The notes under the pieces were generated by a model, which saw only the letters and a list, made by a program, of their open reading frames with translations, was not told where the DNA came from and searched no databases. From Sandaracinus amylolyticus (GTDB lineage: Bacteria > Myxococcota_A > Polyangia > Polyangiales > Sandaracinaceae): a stretch of DNA of 64,000 nt. The translations under genes were made by a program, and so were the position numbers. The stretch is taken from positions 7,564,001 to 7,628,000 of the forward strand of contig NZ_CP070225.1 of the NCBI RefSeq assembly GCF_021631985.1. Reading direction: 5' to 3'. Positions 48,261-56,567 of the stretch are shown here, in pieces (position 1 is the stretch's first letter; each line of letters starts with the position of its first letter).

Positions 48261-50219
48261 TCACGTCGTCGGCGCGGCGAGCGCGGCGTCGACGGCGGCG
48301 AGCAGCTGGCTCGAGGTCGAGGGCTTGGGCAGGAACGACACCTTCTGCCCGCGCAGCCCCTCGAGCACCTCGCGCACGTCGAACCCGCTCGTGAGCAGCA
48401 CGCCCACCCGGGGATCGATCGCGCGGATCGCGTTGAACGCCTCGCGGCCGTCGAGCTTCGGCATGTGCAGATCGAGCAGCACGAGCGCGACGACGTCGGC
48501 GTGGCGCTGGAAGAGATCGACCGCCTCCGCGCCGTCGGCCGCCTCGAGCACCTGGTAGCCCGCCGACACCAGCACCGCGCGCGTCGCGCGGCGGAGCGCG
48601 GGCTCGTCGTCGGCGATCAGCACCACCGCACCTTCGCGGCGACGCGGCGCGGGCACGACCGAAGGAGGCCGCGCCGGGTCGTCGATCCGCTCGGCGATCG
48701 GGAAGTAGATGCGGAACGTGGTGCCCGCGCCGGGCGCGGTGGTGATCGCGAGGCCCGCGCCGTGGCTGCGCAGGATGCCGAGCATCGCCGAGAGACCGAG
48801 CCCGCGTCCGTGCGCCTTGGTCGAGAAGAACGGATCGAACATGCGCGCGCGGGTGCTCTCGTCCATGCCGCAGCCGGTGTCGCGCACCTCGAGCTCGAGG
48901 TAGCGGCCGGCGGGCAGCGTCGTGTGGGTCGTCGCGCCCTCGATCTCACCGGCCTCGAGATCGACCGCGTGGGTCCGCACCGCGATCGTGCCCGGCTCGT
49001 CGCCGATCGCCTCGCCCGCGTTGGTCAGCAGGTTCAGCACGAGCTGCTCGATCTGCGAGCGATCCGCGGCGAGCGGCGGGAGCCCTCCGGCGAGCGAGAG
49101 CTCGAGATCGATCTTCTTCGAGAACGAGCTCGACGCGAGCTGCGCGATCCCCCGCACCACCTCGTCGAGCGAGAGCGGCGCGATCGTGCGCGCGCTGCGC
49201 CCCGAGTAGACGAGCATCTGGCGCGTGAGATCGGCGGCGCGACGCGACGCGTGCTCGACCTCGCGCAGCGCGTTGTACGCAGGCGAGCCGGGCTCGATGT
49301 GGCGCTGCGCGACCCCGGTGAACGCGAGGACGATCGCGAGCAGGTTGTTGAAGTCGTGCGCGATGCCGCCCGCGAGCACGCCGAGGCTCTCGAGCTTCTG
49401 GGCGTGCAGCAGCGCGCTCTCCGCTTCGCGCAGCGCGGCCTCGGTGCGCTTGCGCTCGGTCAGGTCGCGGACCGCGGTGACGCGCACGGTGCGGCCCTCG
49501 AACGGGATCGGCTTGCCGAGCACCTCCATCGGGAACGTGGTGCCGTCGGCGCGCTTGCCCATCGCCTCGTAGGGCAGCTCGTACTGCCGGAGGACGTTGT
49601 CGCGCAGCATCGCGCGCGACGCCTCGGCGGCGAAGTCGAGCGCGCTGCGCCCGAGGAGCTCCTCGCGCGTCGTGCGGAACATCGCGGGCAGCACCTCGTT
49701 CACGTCGAGGACGCGCCCCTGGTCGTGCACGAAGAGCCCTTCGAAGCTCGCCTCGGCGAAGCGGCGCGCGCGCTCCTCGCTCTCCCGCAGCGCCTCGACC
49801 AGCGCGCAGTTCTGCGTGATGTCGACGACGTAGACGTGCGCGAGATCGCGATGCGCGGGATGGACCGCGCCGGTGAGCCACACGTGACGTCCGGTTCCGT
49901 CGCGGCGCCACAGCGTGATCTCGAAGGGCGTGAAGCGCCCCGAGCTCGCCACCTCTTCGAGCACGCTCTCGAGCACCGCGCGGCGCTCCGGTGCGAGCAG
50001 CGTCGCGAGCTCGAGCGGCTCGCGCGAGAGGTCGTCGCGCGAGAACGCGATCAGCTCGAGGAACGCCGCGTTCGCCCTCACCACGCAGCACGAGCGCAGA
50101 TCGACGAGGACGACCCCGAGCGACGGTACGTCGGGAACGGTCACGTCGATCGCGCTCGTCGGCGGTTCCTCGTGAGCCACGAGGCGTTCAGGATAGGGCA
50201 ACCGGGCGGCGCCGATCAC
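48261..50219 (-). CDS. PAS hybrid histidine kinase with C-terminal receiver
   Basis: 652 residues from GTG. Two PAS domains (about 30-140 and 145-262) precede a HisKA domain with the phosphorylated histidine in GGIAHDFNNLLAIV. A HATPase domain follows (LLTNAGEAIGD, DTGCGMDE, GRGLGLSAMLG). The C-terminal receiver (about 525-650) has the acidic pair in IADDEP, the phosphoacceptor aspartate in LLDLHMPKLDG and the lysine in LPKPST. No transmembrane segment is visible, so it senses a cytoplasmic signal through PAS. The output partner is not encoded nearby. Confidence 0.93.
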   Translation of the reverse strand: MIGAARLPYPERLVAHEEPPTSAIDVTVPDVPSLGVVLVDLRSCCVVRANAAFLELIAFSRDDLSREPLELATLLAPERRAVLESVLEEVASSGRFTPFEITLWRRDGTGRHVWLTGAVHPAHRDLAHVYVVDITQNCALVEALRESEERARRFAEASFEGLFVHDQGRVLDVNEVLPAMFRTTREELLGRSALDFAAEASRAMLRDNVLRQYELPYEAMGKRADGTTFPMEVLGKPIPFEGRTVRVTAVRDLTERKRTEAALREAESALLHAQKLESLGVLAGGIAHDFNNLLAIVLAFTGVAQRHIEPGSPAYNALREVEHASRRAADLTRQMLVYSGRSARTIAPLSLDEVVRGIAQLASSSFSKKIDLELSLAGGLPPLAADRSQIEQLVLNLLTNAGEAIGDEPGTIAVRTHAVDLEAGEIEGATTHTTLPAGRYLELEVRDTGCGMDESTRARMFDPFFSTKAHGRGLGLSAMLGILRSHGAGLAITTAPGAGTTFRIYFPIAERIDDPARPPSVVPAPRRREGAVVLIADDEPALRRATRAVLVSAGYQVLEAADGAEAVDLFQRHADVVALVLLDLHMPKLDGREAFNAIRAIDPRVGVLLTSGFDVREVLEGLRGQKVSFLPKPSTSSQLLAAVDAALAAPTT

Positions 50220-50247
50220 GAGAGAACGCCGCCCGATGAGCCACGGC

Positions 50248-50766
50248 TCAGGCGCTCGCGCGGTGCGGCGCAGGCACGTGCGCGTCGCGCGGGCTGGTCG
50301 CGCTGGCGCCCTCGCCGGGACGGCCGAGCACGCCGAGCTGGCGCGCGGCGCGGCGGATCGGGCTGGTCAGCAGCTGCAGCGTGAGCTCGGCGGTGTCGAA
50401 GCGATCACGCCACAGCACGATCTTCCCGTCGCGCACCTCGAAGGTGCCGCAGCACCAGAACGCGAGATCGAGCGCGGGCCCACGGATGAGATCGGTGCGC
50501 TCGGTGAGCACGATGCCGTCGTTCTCGGCGATGTGGTGGACGCGGATCTCGAGCTCGCTCGCGACGCGCCCGAAGAGGCGCAGGGTGCGCTCGACCTGCG
50601 CGCGACCGCGATCGGGCGGGAACGGCACGTTCTGATAGACGATGTCGTCGCTCAGCATCGAGAGCACTCGATCGATGTCGAATGCGGAGAGCGCGTCGAG
50701 GAAGGACTGCACGACGCGGATGTTCGCGTTGGATCCGGAGATCGTCTGGGTCTTGGGAGCAGCCAT
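50248..50766 (-). CDS. Limonene-1,2-epoxide hydrolase family protein
   Basis: 172 residues from MAAPKTQTI. The SnoaL-fold LEH core is complete: NIRVVQSFLDALSAFDIDRVL, then LTERTDLI containing the catalytic Arg-x-Asp, and VLWRDRFD with the second aspartate. FWCCGTFEVRDGKIV is the typical preceding strand. The three polar catalytic residues of the family are therefore retained, so epoxide hydrolysis is plausible. It lies 28 bp upstream of the histidine kinase on the same strand and divergent from the AraC regulator. Confidence 0.87.
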   Translation of the reverse strand: MAAPKTQTISGSNANIRVVQSFLDALSAFDIDRVLSMLSDDIVYQNVPFPPDRGRAQVERTLRLFGRVASELEIRVHHIAENDGIVLTERTDLIRGPALDLAFWCCGTFEVRDGKIVLWRDRFDTAELTLQLLTSPIRRAARQLGVLGRPGEGASATSPRDAHVPAPHRASA

Positions 50767-50873
50767 GCGCGCAACCATAGACGAGCCGGTGCGGGCCACA
50801 ATCACAGCGCGCGGACGTCGCGATCCAGGGATCGTACGTTGACCGAGCACGCCGCGCGACGCATGGACCGCGC

Positions 50874-51638
50874 ATGCTCTTGCCGCGCACGAGCACGACC
50901 CGCGCGCCGCTCGCGCGAGCGTGGGATCAGGCGCTGCTGGTGCGCGGCCCCGGCGGGACCTCGACGCCGCACGCGCATCACTGGTGGCATCTGGTGATCG
51001 GCCTCGACGCGCCGCTCCGCGCGTCGGGGCCCGATGCGATCGAGCACGAGGTCCGCGCGATCCTCACGCCGCCCGACGTCGAGCACGCGATCGCGGCGAG
51101 CGGCGAGATCGCGCTGCTCTACGTCGAGCCCGAAGGCCGCATCGCGGCGAGCCTCGTCGCGGCGTGCCCGGCGCGCGAGATCCGCATGCTCTCGGACGAC
51201 GAGGCCGCGCCGCTCGTCGACGTGCTCGATCACGAGCCGACCGAGGCGATCGTGGATCTCCTGCTCGAGGTGCTGGGCGCGCCGGAGCCCGCGCCGATCC
51301 GCGTCCATCCCGCGGTCGCGAAGGTGCTGCGCCACCTCGAGCAGGCGCCGCCCGACGCCGACGTGTCGCTCGATGCGCTCGCGGCGATCGCCGCGCTCTC
51401 GCCGAGCCGCTTCCTGCACGCGTTCACCGAGCACGTGGGCCTGCCGCTGCGGCCCTACGTGCGTTGGCTCCGCGTGCGACGCGCCGCGGGCATGCTGCTC
51501 GGCGGCACGTCCGCGGCGCAGGCCGCGCTGGGCGCGGGGTTCGCGGACGCGGCGCACATGACGCGAACCTTCCGCGAGATGTTCGGGGTCACGCCGTCGG
51601 AGATCGCGCGACGCAGCCAGTCCGTTCAATCCGAGTGA
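50874..51638 (+). CDS. AraC-family transcriptional regulator
   Basis: 254 residues. The N-terminal 130 residues form a cupin-like effector domain with a metal-like HAHHWWHLVIG. The C-terminal 100 residues hold the double HTH: VSLDALAAIAALSPSRFLHAFTEHVGLPLRPYVRWLRVRRA and AGFADAAHMTRTFREMFGVTPSE. It is upstream of the DoxX gene on the same strand (24 bp between), so it may control that gene or the divergent epoxide-hydrolase-like gene. Confidence 0.92.
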   Translation: MLLPRTSTTRAPLARAWDQALLVRGPGGTSTPHAHHWWHLVIGLDAPLRASGPDAIEHEVRAILTPPDVEHAIAASGEIALLYVEPEGRIAASLVAACPAREIRMLSDDEAAPLVDVLDHEPTEAIVDLLLEVLGAPEPAPIRVHPAVAKVLRHLEQAPPDADVSLDALAAIAALSPSRFLHAFTEHVGLPLRPYVRWLRVRRAAGMLLGGTSAAQAALGAGFADAAHMTRTFREMFGVTPSEIARRSQSVQSE

Positions 51639-51662
51639 GGGCGCGCGGATCACGGTCCGCGC

Positions 51663-52160
51663 ATGGCACCGCTCATCGTTCTGATCGGCACGTTCACGAT
51701 CCTCGGCTTGGTGGGGCGTGGTCGTTGGCCTTGGCACGTCTCGCTGCGCATCGCGCTCGCCGCGATGTTCGTCCTGACCGGATCGGCTCACTTCGCGTTC
51801 TTGCGCGACGACATGATCCGGATGGTCCCGCCGATCTTCCCGCGCCCCGATCTGATGGTGACGCTCACCGGGATCGCGGAGCTCGCGGGCGCGCTCGGTC
51901 TGCTGATCCCGCGCACCGCGCCGTGGGCCGCGGGCTGCCTCGTGGTGCTGATGCTCGCGATGTTCCCCGCGAACGTCCACGCCGCGCTGAGCGGGATCCC
52001 GTTCGACGGGCAGCCGCCGACGCCGCTGCTCTTCCGCACGCTCGAGGAGATCGTGTTCCTCGCGGCGGGGATCGCGGCCGCGATCCCCGATCGTGTGAGC
52101 GCGGTGCTGCGAGGTCAGACGCGCTCGCTCACCGGCGTGGCCGCTTCGCGCGACAGGTAG
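51663..52160 (+). CDS. DoxX-family membrane protein
   Basis: 165 residues with four hydrophobic helices. The family start is clear: RIALAAMFVLTGSAHFAFLRDDMIRMVPP. It is followed by TLTGIAELAGALGLLIPRTAPWAAGCLVVLMLAMFPANVHAA. DoxX-like proteins are quinol-linked or redox-stress membrane proteins; the precise role is unknown. Its 3-prime end overlaps the convergent MFS gene by 46 bp. Confidence 0.88.
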   Translation: MAPLIVLIGTFTILGLVGRGRWPWHVSLRIALAAMFVLTGSAHFAFLRDDMIRMVPPIFPRPDLMVTLTGIAELAGALGLLIPRTAPWAAGCLVVLMLAMFPANVHAALSGIPFDGQPPTPLLFRTLEEIVFLAAGIAAAIPDRVSAVLRGQTRSLTGVAASRDR

Positions 52161-53281
52161 AGCACCATCGCGAGCCCTGCGAGCGCAGCACCTGCGCCGG
52201 CGAGCGCGACCGCGGGATAGCCGAGCCCGGCACCGATCACCGCGCCGCCGAGCGCCGCGCCCAGCGCGTTGCCGAGGTTGAACGCGCCGATGTTGGTGGC
52301 CGACGCGAGGTTGGGCGCGTCGGCCGCCGCCGACATCACGCGCATCTGGAGCGGGGGCACGAGCGCGAAGCTCGCCACGCCCCACAGGAAGATCACCACC
52401 GCGGTGGGCGCGGCGTAGGGCATCGCGAGCGCGAGCGCGATCAGCAGCGCGACGAGCACGCCGAGCGTCGTGACCAACGTCTTGTCGACCGAGCGATCGG
52501 CGAACCGACCACCGATCCAATTGCCCACCGTGAGGCCGGCGCCGTAGGTCACGAGCATCGCGGTCACGAAGCCCGCGGACGCGCCGGTCTGGTGCTCGAG
52601 CAGCGGCGCGATGTAGGTGAAGACGGTGAACATCGCGCTCGACCCGATCACCGTGAGCGCGAGCGCGGCGAGCACGCGCCCGCGCGTCAGCACGCGCAGC
52701 TCGGCGCTCACGTCGGTCGAGGACGGGCCCGCGATCGCCGGGAGCGTGATCCGGATCGCGATCATCGCGACGAGACCGAGCGCCGCGATCCCCCAGAACG
52801 ACGCGCGCCAGCCGATCTGCTCGCCGGCCCACGTCGCGAGGGGCACGCCGACGACGTTCGCGATCGTGAGGCCCATGAACATGCTCGCGACCGCGCCGGC
52901 GCGCTCGTTCGCGGGCACCAGGCTCGCGGCGACGATCGATCCGACGCCGAAGAACGCGCCGTGGCAGAGCGCGGTCACGATGCGCGCGACCATCAGCGTC
53001 TCGTAGCTGCCCGCGATCGCCGAGAGCACGTTGCCCGCGGTGAAGATCGCCATGAGCCCGATGAGCAGCGTGCGCCGCGGCACGCGTCCGGTGGTCAGCG
53101 TCATCAGCGGCGCGCCGAGCATCACGCCGAGCGCGTACGCGCTGACGAGCATGCCCGCCGCGGGGATCGACACGTCGAGGTCGTCGGCCATCACGCTCAA
53201 GAGGCCCATCGGGGCGAACTCGGTGACGCCGATGCCGAAGGCGCCCACTGCGAGCGCCAGGAGAGGAGGATGGATCTTCAC
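52115..53281 (-). CDS. MFS exporter (DHA1, arabinose-efflux-permease-like)
   Basis: 388 residues from the GTG at 53281, with twelve predicted helices. The family start LALAVGAFGIGVTEFAPMGLLSVMADDLDVSIPAAG and the loop 2-3 motif (GRVPRRTLLIGL) match DHA1 drug/sugar efflux carriers such as YdhP/AraJ. The second half repeats the topology from about 205. It is divergent from the LysR regulator across 75 bp, the usual arrangement for a LysR-controlled exporter. Confidence 0.93.
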   Translation of the reverse strand: MKIHPPLLALAVGAFGIGVTEFAPMGLLSVMADDLDVSIPAAGMLVSAYALGVMLGAPLMTLTTGRVPRRTLLIGLMAIFTAGNVLSAIAGSYETLMVARIVTALCHGAFFGVGSIVAASLVPANERAGAVASMFMGLTIANVVGVPLATWAGEQIGWRASFWGIAALGLVAMIAIRITLPAIAGPSSTDVSAELRVLTRGRVLAALALTVIGSSAMFTVFTYIAPLLEHQTGASAGFVTAMLVTYGAGLTVGNWIGGRFADRSVDKTLVTTLGVLVALLIALALAMPYAAPTAVVIFLWGVASFALVPPLQMRVMSAAADAPNLASATNIGAFNLGNALGAALGGAVIGAGLGYPAVALAGAGAALAGLAMVLYLSREAATPVSERV

Positions 53282-53282
53282 G

Positions 53283-53331
53283 CGCTCTGCATGGCGTCTC
53301 GCGGCGACCCGGTGTAGCCCTCGGCAGAGCG
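53283..53331. promoter_or_regulatory. Inverted repeat in the LysR/MFS divergent region
   Basis: CGCTCTGC (53283-53290) and GCAGAGCG (53324-53331) face each other across 33 bp. A candidate LysR binding region, though it begins only 1 bp from the MFS start codon. Confidence 0.35.
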
Positions 53332-53356
53332 AAGCATCTTTGATCGGGGCGCACAG

Positions 53357-54307
53357 ATGAGCCGGGAGAGCGTCAATCGCGGGGCGGAATTGGAGACCTT
53401 CGCCACCATCGCAAAGATGGGGAGCTTCTCGGCGGCGGGTCGCGCGCTGGGCCTCACGCCCTCGGCGGTGAGCCGGACGGTGGCGCGCATCGAGTCGCGG
53501 CTCGGGGTGCGGCTGGTCATCCGCACGACGCGCGCGCTCACGCTGACGGCCGAGGGTCAGGCGTACCTGCTCGGCGCGCGCCGCATCCTCGCCGACCTCG
53601 ACGACGTGGAGCGCACGCTCGCCGATCAGGGCGCGCCGCGCGGACGGCTGCGGGTGAGCGCGGCGCTCGCGCACGGGCGGCTCTGCGTGACGCCGCTGCT
53701 CGGCGAGTTCGTCGCGCGCCATCCGCACATCGTCGTCGACCTGAGCCTCAGCGACGCGATCGTCGACGTCGCCGCGGGCCAGGCCGACGTCGCGATCCGC
53801 TTCGGCCCGCTCGCCGACAGCCCGCTGATGGCGCGGCGGCTGAGCGAGAACGGGCGCGTGATCGTCGCGTCGCCCGCGTATCTGGCGCGTCGCGGCAAGC
53901 CGAAGGTCCCCGAGGACCTGCATCGCCACAACTGCCTCAACTTCGACTTCCGTCGCGCCGAGCCGGTGTGGCCGTTCCGCCGCGACGGGCGCGACTTCGC
54001 GCTCACGGTGAAGGGCAACGTCGAGGCGAACAACGGCGACACGCTGGTGCAGCTCGCGCGCGAAGGCGTCGGCATCACGCGCGTCGGCGACTTCAACGTC
54101 GCCGAGGACCTCGCGACCGGAAGGCTCGTCGCGCTGCTCGAGTCGTTCAACCCCGGCGATCGCGAGGCGGTGCACGCGGTGTTCGTCGGCGGCCCGAACA
54201 CCCCGGCGCGGGTGCGGGTGTTCGTCGACTTCCTGGTGGAGCGCCTCGGCGAACGAGCCGCTCCTCCCGGAGGAAGAGCGGCTCGCAAGAAGAACCGGCG
54301 ACGCTAG
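53357..54307 (+). CDS. LysR-family transcriptional regulator
   Basis: 316 residues. The N-terminal winged HTH is FATIAKMGSFSAAGRALGLTPSAVSRTVARIESRLGVRLVIRTTR. The effector domain (about 92-290) contains GRLRVSAALAHGRLCVTPLL and VDLSLSDAIVDVAAGQADVAIRFG. The C-terminus ends in an Arg/Lys-rich tail. It is divergent from the MFS exporter, which it probably controls. The TAG stop lies inside a partial copy of the dispersed stem-loop element. Confidence 0.93.
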   Translation: MSRESVNRGAELETFATIAKMGSFSAAGRALGLTPSAVSRTVARIESRLGVRLVIRTTRALTLTAEGQAYLLGARRILADLDDVERTLADQGAPRGRLRVSAALAHGRLCVTPLLGEFVARHPHIVVDLSLSDAIVDVAAGQADVAIRFGPLADSPLMARRLSENGRVIVASPAYLARRGKPKVPEDLHRHNCLNFDFRRAEPVWPFRRDGRDFALTVKGNVEANNGDTLVQLAREGVGITRVGDFNVAEDLATGRLVALLESFNPGDREAVHAVFVGGPNTPARVRVFVDFLVERLGERAAPPGGRAARKKNRRR

Positions 54308-54330
54308 GGACCGGCGGGCGAGCCGATTCG
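54305..54330 (+). repeat. Partial dispersed element (3-prime third only)
   Basis: TAGGGACCGGCGGGCGAGCC and the following GATTCG duplicate the end of copy C 80 bp downstream. The first three bases are the LysR stop codon. Confidence 0.85.
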
Positions 54331-54333
54331 TCT

Positions 54334-54410
54334 GCCGGAGTGCTCGTCCCGCATGTCCCGGACGGGAGCGCGCGAAGCGCGCGGACGGTAGGGACCGGCG
54401 GGCGAGCCGA
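54334..54410 (+). repeat. Dispersed stem-loop element, copy C
   Basis: A 77-bp copy nearly identical to copy B (31281-31357). It fills the convergent gap between the LysR stop (54307) and the serpin stop (54417). Confidence 0.9.
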
Positions 54411-54416
54411 TTCTCG

Positions 54417-55694
54417 TCAGGCGCTGGGATCGGCGACGCGGCCCACGAAGAGCAGCGCGCCGGTCGCGCGGTCGCGGATGAAGAAGAGGAACGGACGATC
54501 GAGCGACACCCGAGGACGCGGCGGCGCGGCGCGCTCGCCGACGATCACCGCGGTCGCGGCCGAGGCCTCGGTGCCCGCCTCGCTCACGTCGATCGTCGCG
54601 GAGTGCAGCGCGGCGGACACGTAGAGATCGCGGCCCGCCGAGATGCCGTCGAGCTCGGCGAGCCCGCCGTCGAACACGTTGGGCATGCCCGCCTCGCGCA
54701 GCGGCTCGACGAGATCGACGTCGCTGCCGAACGCGAAGCGCGGCATCGTGACGTCGATGGTCTCGGTCGCGAGCGACGCGACGATCGCGTCGAGCCCGGT
54801 CGCGTCGAGCGAGCCCTCGAGCGCGTCGAGCGTGCCGGTGGTCGGCACCACGACGAGCATCGCGAGCTCCTCGCCCGCGTAGGCGAGCTCGGCCGCGGCC
54901 CAGCCCTCGCCCGTCGCGTGCGGCGCGTCGAGCGCGAGGTGCATCAGCGGCACCGTCACGTCGCCGCCGGTCGCGCGATGGAACGCGCCGTCGCGGGTGT
55001 CGTCGGGATCGAACTCGGTCTCCCACGCGGCGTCGAAGTGCACCGCGTTCACCAGCACGAGCCGGGTCGTGCCGTCGATCACGCCCGAGGGGATCAGCTC
55101 GGGGATGTTGCCGTCGGTGCGCTCGTCGACCCAGCCGTTGATCACGACCCGGCTTCCCTCGGTGTCGCCCACGAAGTCGAGCAGCGAGATGCCGGCGCCG
55201 AAGTGCGTCGCGATCGCGTCGAGGTACGCAGCCTCGAACGGGAAGCCGATCTGTCCGAACGACTGGTTCGCGATCGCGAGCCGCACACCCTCGCGAGGGC
55301 GCGACGCGAGCGCGAGGTCGAGCGCGTTCATCGCGCGATAGGTGGGCTCGCCGGGATGGGCCCAGCCCATCACCGCGTCGATCTGCGCGGCCGTCTCGCC
55401 GAGCGCGCCGGGGCGCAGCATGCCGAACGCGACCTGGATCGAGTGCGGCGAGATCACCGAGTTGCCCGGGCCTGCGACGCGGCGGTGGAGATCGAGCGCG
55501 AAGTCGGTCGCGCCGGCGCGCAGCGACGCGGCCTCCTCCGCGGAGACCGAGGGCGCGCTCTCCCGGACGAGCGCCGAGCGCGCGACGTCGCCCGGGGGAT
55601 CGGGAGGCGGTGTGATCGGCGCGGGATCGGCGCTGCAGCCGGAGAGCGCGGCGGCGAGCGCGAGCATCGAGAGCGAACGAGCGGACGAAGGCAT
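54417..55694 (-). CDS. Serpin (serine protease inhibitor) lipoprotein
   Basis: 425 residues. A lipoprotein signal (LALAAALSGC) with an AAAGGAG site about 7 nt before the ATG. The serpin fold is recognised by SVISPHSIQVAFGMLRPGA, VLVNAVHFDAAWETEFDPDDT and the end DRPFLFFIRDRATGALLFVGRV. The reactive-loop hinge is EAGTEASAATA, the small-residue pattern of inhibitory serpins. Counting 14 residues from the hinge Thr places Arg at P1 (GERAAPP), suggesting trypsin-like targets, though the loop is about two residues longer than alpha-1-antitrypsin. It is likely co-transcribed with the lipoprotein upstream (38-bp gap). Confidence 0.92.
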   Translation of the reverse strand: MPSSARSLSMLALAAALSGCSADPAPITPPPDPPGDVARSALVRESAPSVSAEEAASLRAGATDFALDLHRRVAGPGNSVISPHSIQVAFGMLRPGALGETAAQIDAVMGWAHPGEPTYRAMNALDLALASRPREGVRLAIANQSFGQIGFPFEAAYLDAIATHFGAGISLLDFVGDTEGSRVVINGWVDERTDGNIPELIPSGVIDGTTRLVLVNAVHFDAAWETEFDPDDTRDGAFHRATGGDVTVPLMHLALDAPHATGEGWAAAELAYAGEELAMLVVVPTTGTLDALEGSLDATGLDAIVASLATETIDVTMPRFAFGSDVDLVEPLREAGMPNVFDGGLAELDGISAGRDLYVSAALHSATIDVSEAGTEASAATAVIVGERAAPPRPRVSLDRPFLFFIRDRATGALLFVGRVADPSA

Positions 55695-55732
55695 GAGCAG
55701 TCTCCTTTCGGAACGAGCGAAGCGAGGGCGCG

Positions 55733-56443
55733 TCACCGGACCTCGGCGGCGACGATCACGGCGCGGCGATCGCGCTCGGTCGCGCCCGCCACGGTGACGA
55801 GCAGGACGTCCTCGACCGGGCCCGCGGGCACGCTCTCGTCGGGCGTGAAGCGCAGCTCGATCGTGGCGCTCGCGCCGGCCGCGACGCGGGTGGGCGCGGG
55901 CTCGATCGCGACGCCGGCGATCGGCGCGCGCAGCACCACCGACTCGATCGTCACGTCCTCGGTGCAGTCGTTGAGGAGGGTGATCGTGTCGCGTGCCTCG
56001 CTGCCCACCCCGCTGCCGAGCACCACGAGATCGCGAGGCTCGACGCGCAAGCAGGTCAGCGCGCGCACCGCGGGCGCGATGCTGATCGCGTCGGCGAGCA
56101 CGTCGACCGGCGCCGAGCGCTCGCCGTCGGCGCCGCGCACCCAGATGCGCAGCTCGTCGACCGCGGCCGTGGTGAGGTCGAGCGAGAAGCTGCCGTCGTC
56201 GGCGACCGGCGCGATGCGCACCACCGTCGAGGGCACGTCGAGGTTCGCGACGAGGACCTCGGCGGGCGGAGTCGCGATCGCCGCGCCGCGATCACCGATC
56301 AACAGGAACGAGCCTCCGCGCTCGCCGCCCATCACCCGCAAGCGCTCGGGCGCGAGGTTCGGCGGGTCGGGCTGCGGGGTGCCCACGCAGCCGGCGAACG
56401 CCAGCAGCGCGAGGAGCCCGAGAGCGCGGAAGAGCGCGGTCAC
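55733..56443 (-). CDS. Lipoprotein with Ig-like (ASPM/SPD-2/Hydin-type) domain
   Basis: 236 residues from the GTG at 56443. The lipobox is LLAFAGC. Two beta-sandwich segments follow: residues about 30-130 (LRVMGGERGGSFLLIGDRG) and 135-236 (LVVLGSGVGSEARDTITLLND, then ATIELRFTPDESVPAGPVEDVLLV). The latter matches the ASH-like choice-of-anchor domains. No enzymatic motif. It precedes the serpin gene by 38 bp on the same strand. Divergent from the giant regulator at 56568. Confidence 0.78.
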   Translation of the reverse strand: MTALFRALGLLALLAFAGCVGTPQPDPPNLAPERLRVMGGERGGSFLLIGDRGAAIATPPAEVLVANLDVPSTVVRIAPVADDGSFSLDLTTAAVDELRIWVRGADGERSAPVDVLADAISIAPAVRALTCLRVEPRDLVVLGSGVGSEARDTITLLNDCTEDVTIESVVLRAPIAGVAIEPAPTRVAAGASATIELRFTPDESVPAGPVEDVLLVTVAGATERDRRAVIVAAEVR

Positions 56444-56479
56444 GCGCCGATCCTGAGCAGCGTGTGTGCCGTCGGGATT

Positions 56480-56497
56480 TCCCGCGAAAACGCGGGA
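56480..56497. promoter_or_regulatory. Hairpin TCCCGCG-AAAA-CGCGGGA
   Basis: A perfect 7-bp stem with an AAAA loop in the 124-bp divergent region upstream of the giant kinase/sigma54-type gene. Confidence 0.45.
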
Positions 56498-56503
56498 TCC
56501 GAC

Positions 56504-56559
56504 TGTTCCATGTTGTTCCACTCGTGCCTTCGTCCGTGCCACTGGAACATGTTGGTACA
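56504..56559. promoter_or_regulatory. Symmetric four-half-site operator before the giant regulator
   Basis: TGTTCCA at 56504 and 56514, then TGGAACA at 56543 and TGGTACA at 56553. The two left sites are direct repeats at 10 bp, and so are the two right ones, in inverted orientation about a centre near 56531. It ends 8 nt before the GTG at 56568. Confidence 0.6.
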
Positions 56560-56567
56560 CTCGCGTC

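Noticed and set aside
56524-56541. Minus-strand TGGCACG sequence as a sigma54 promoter for the 55733-56443 lipoprotein
   Set aside because: The GG to GC spacing is one base too long for sigma54, and it lies inside the operator.
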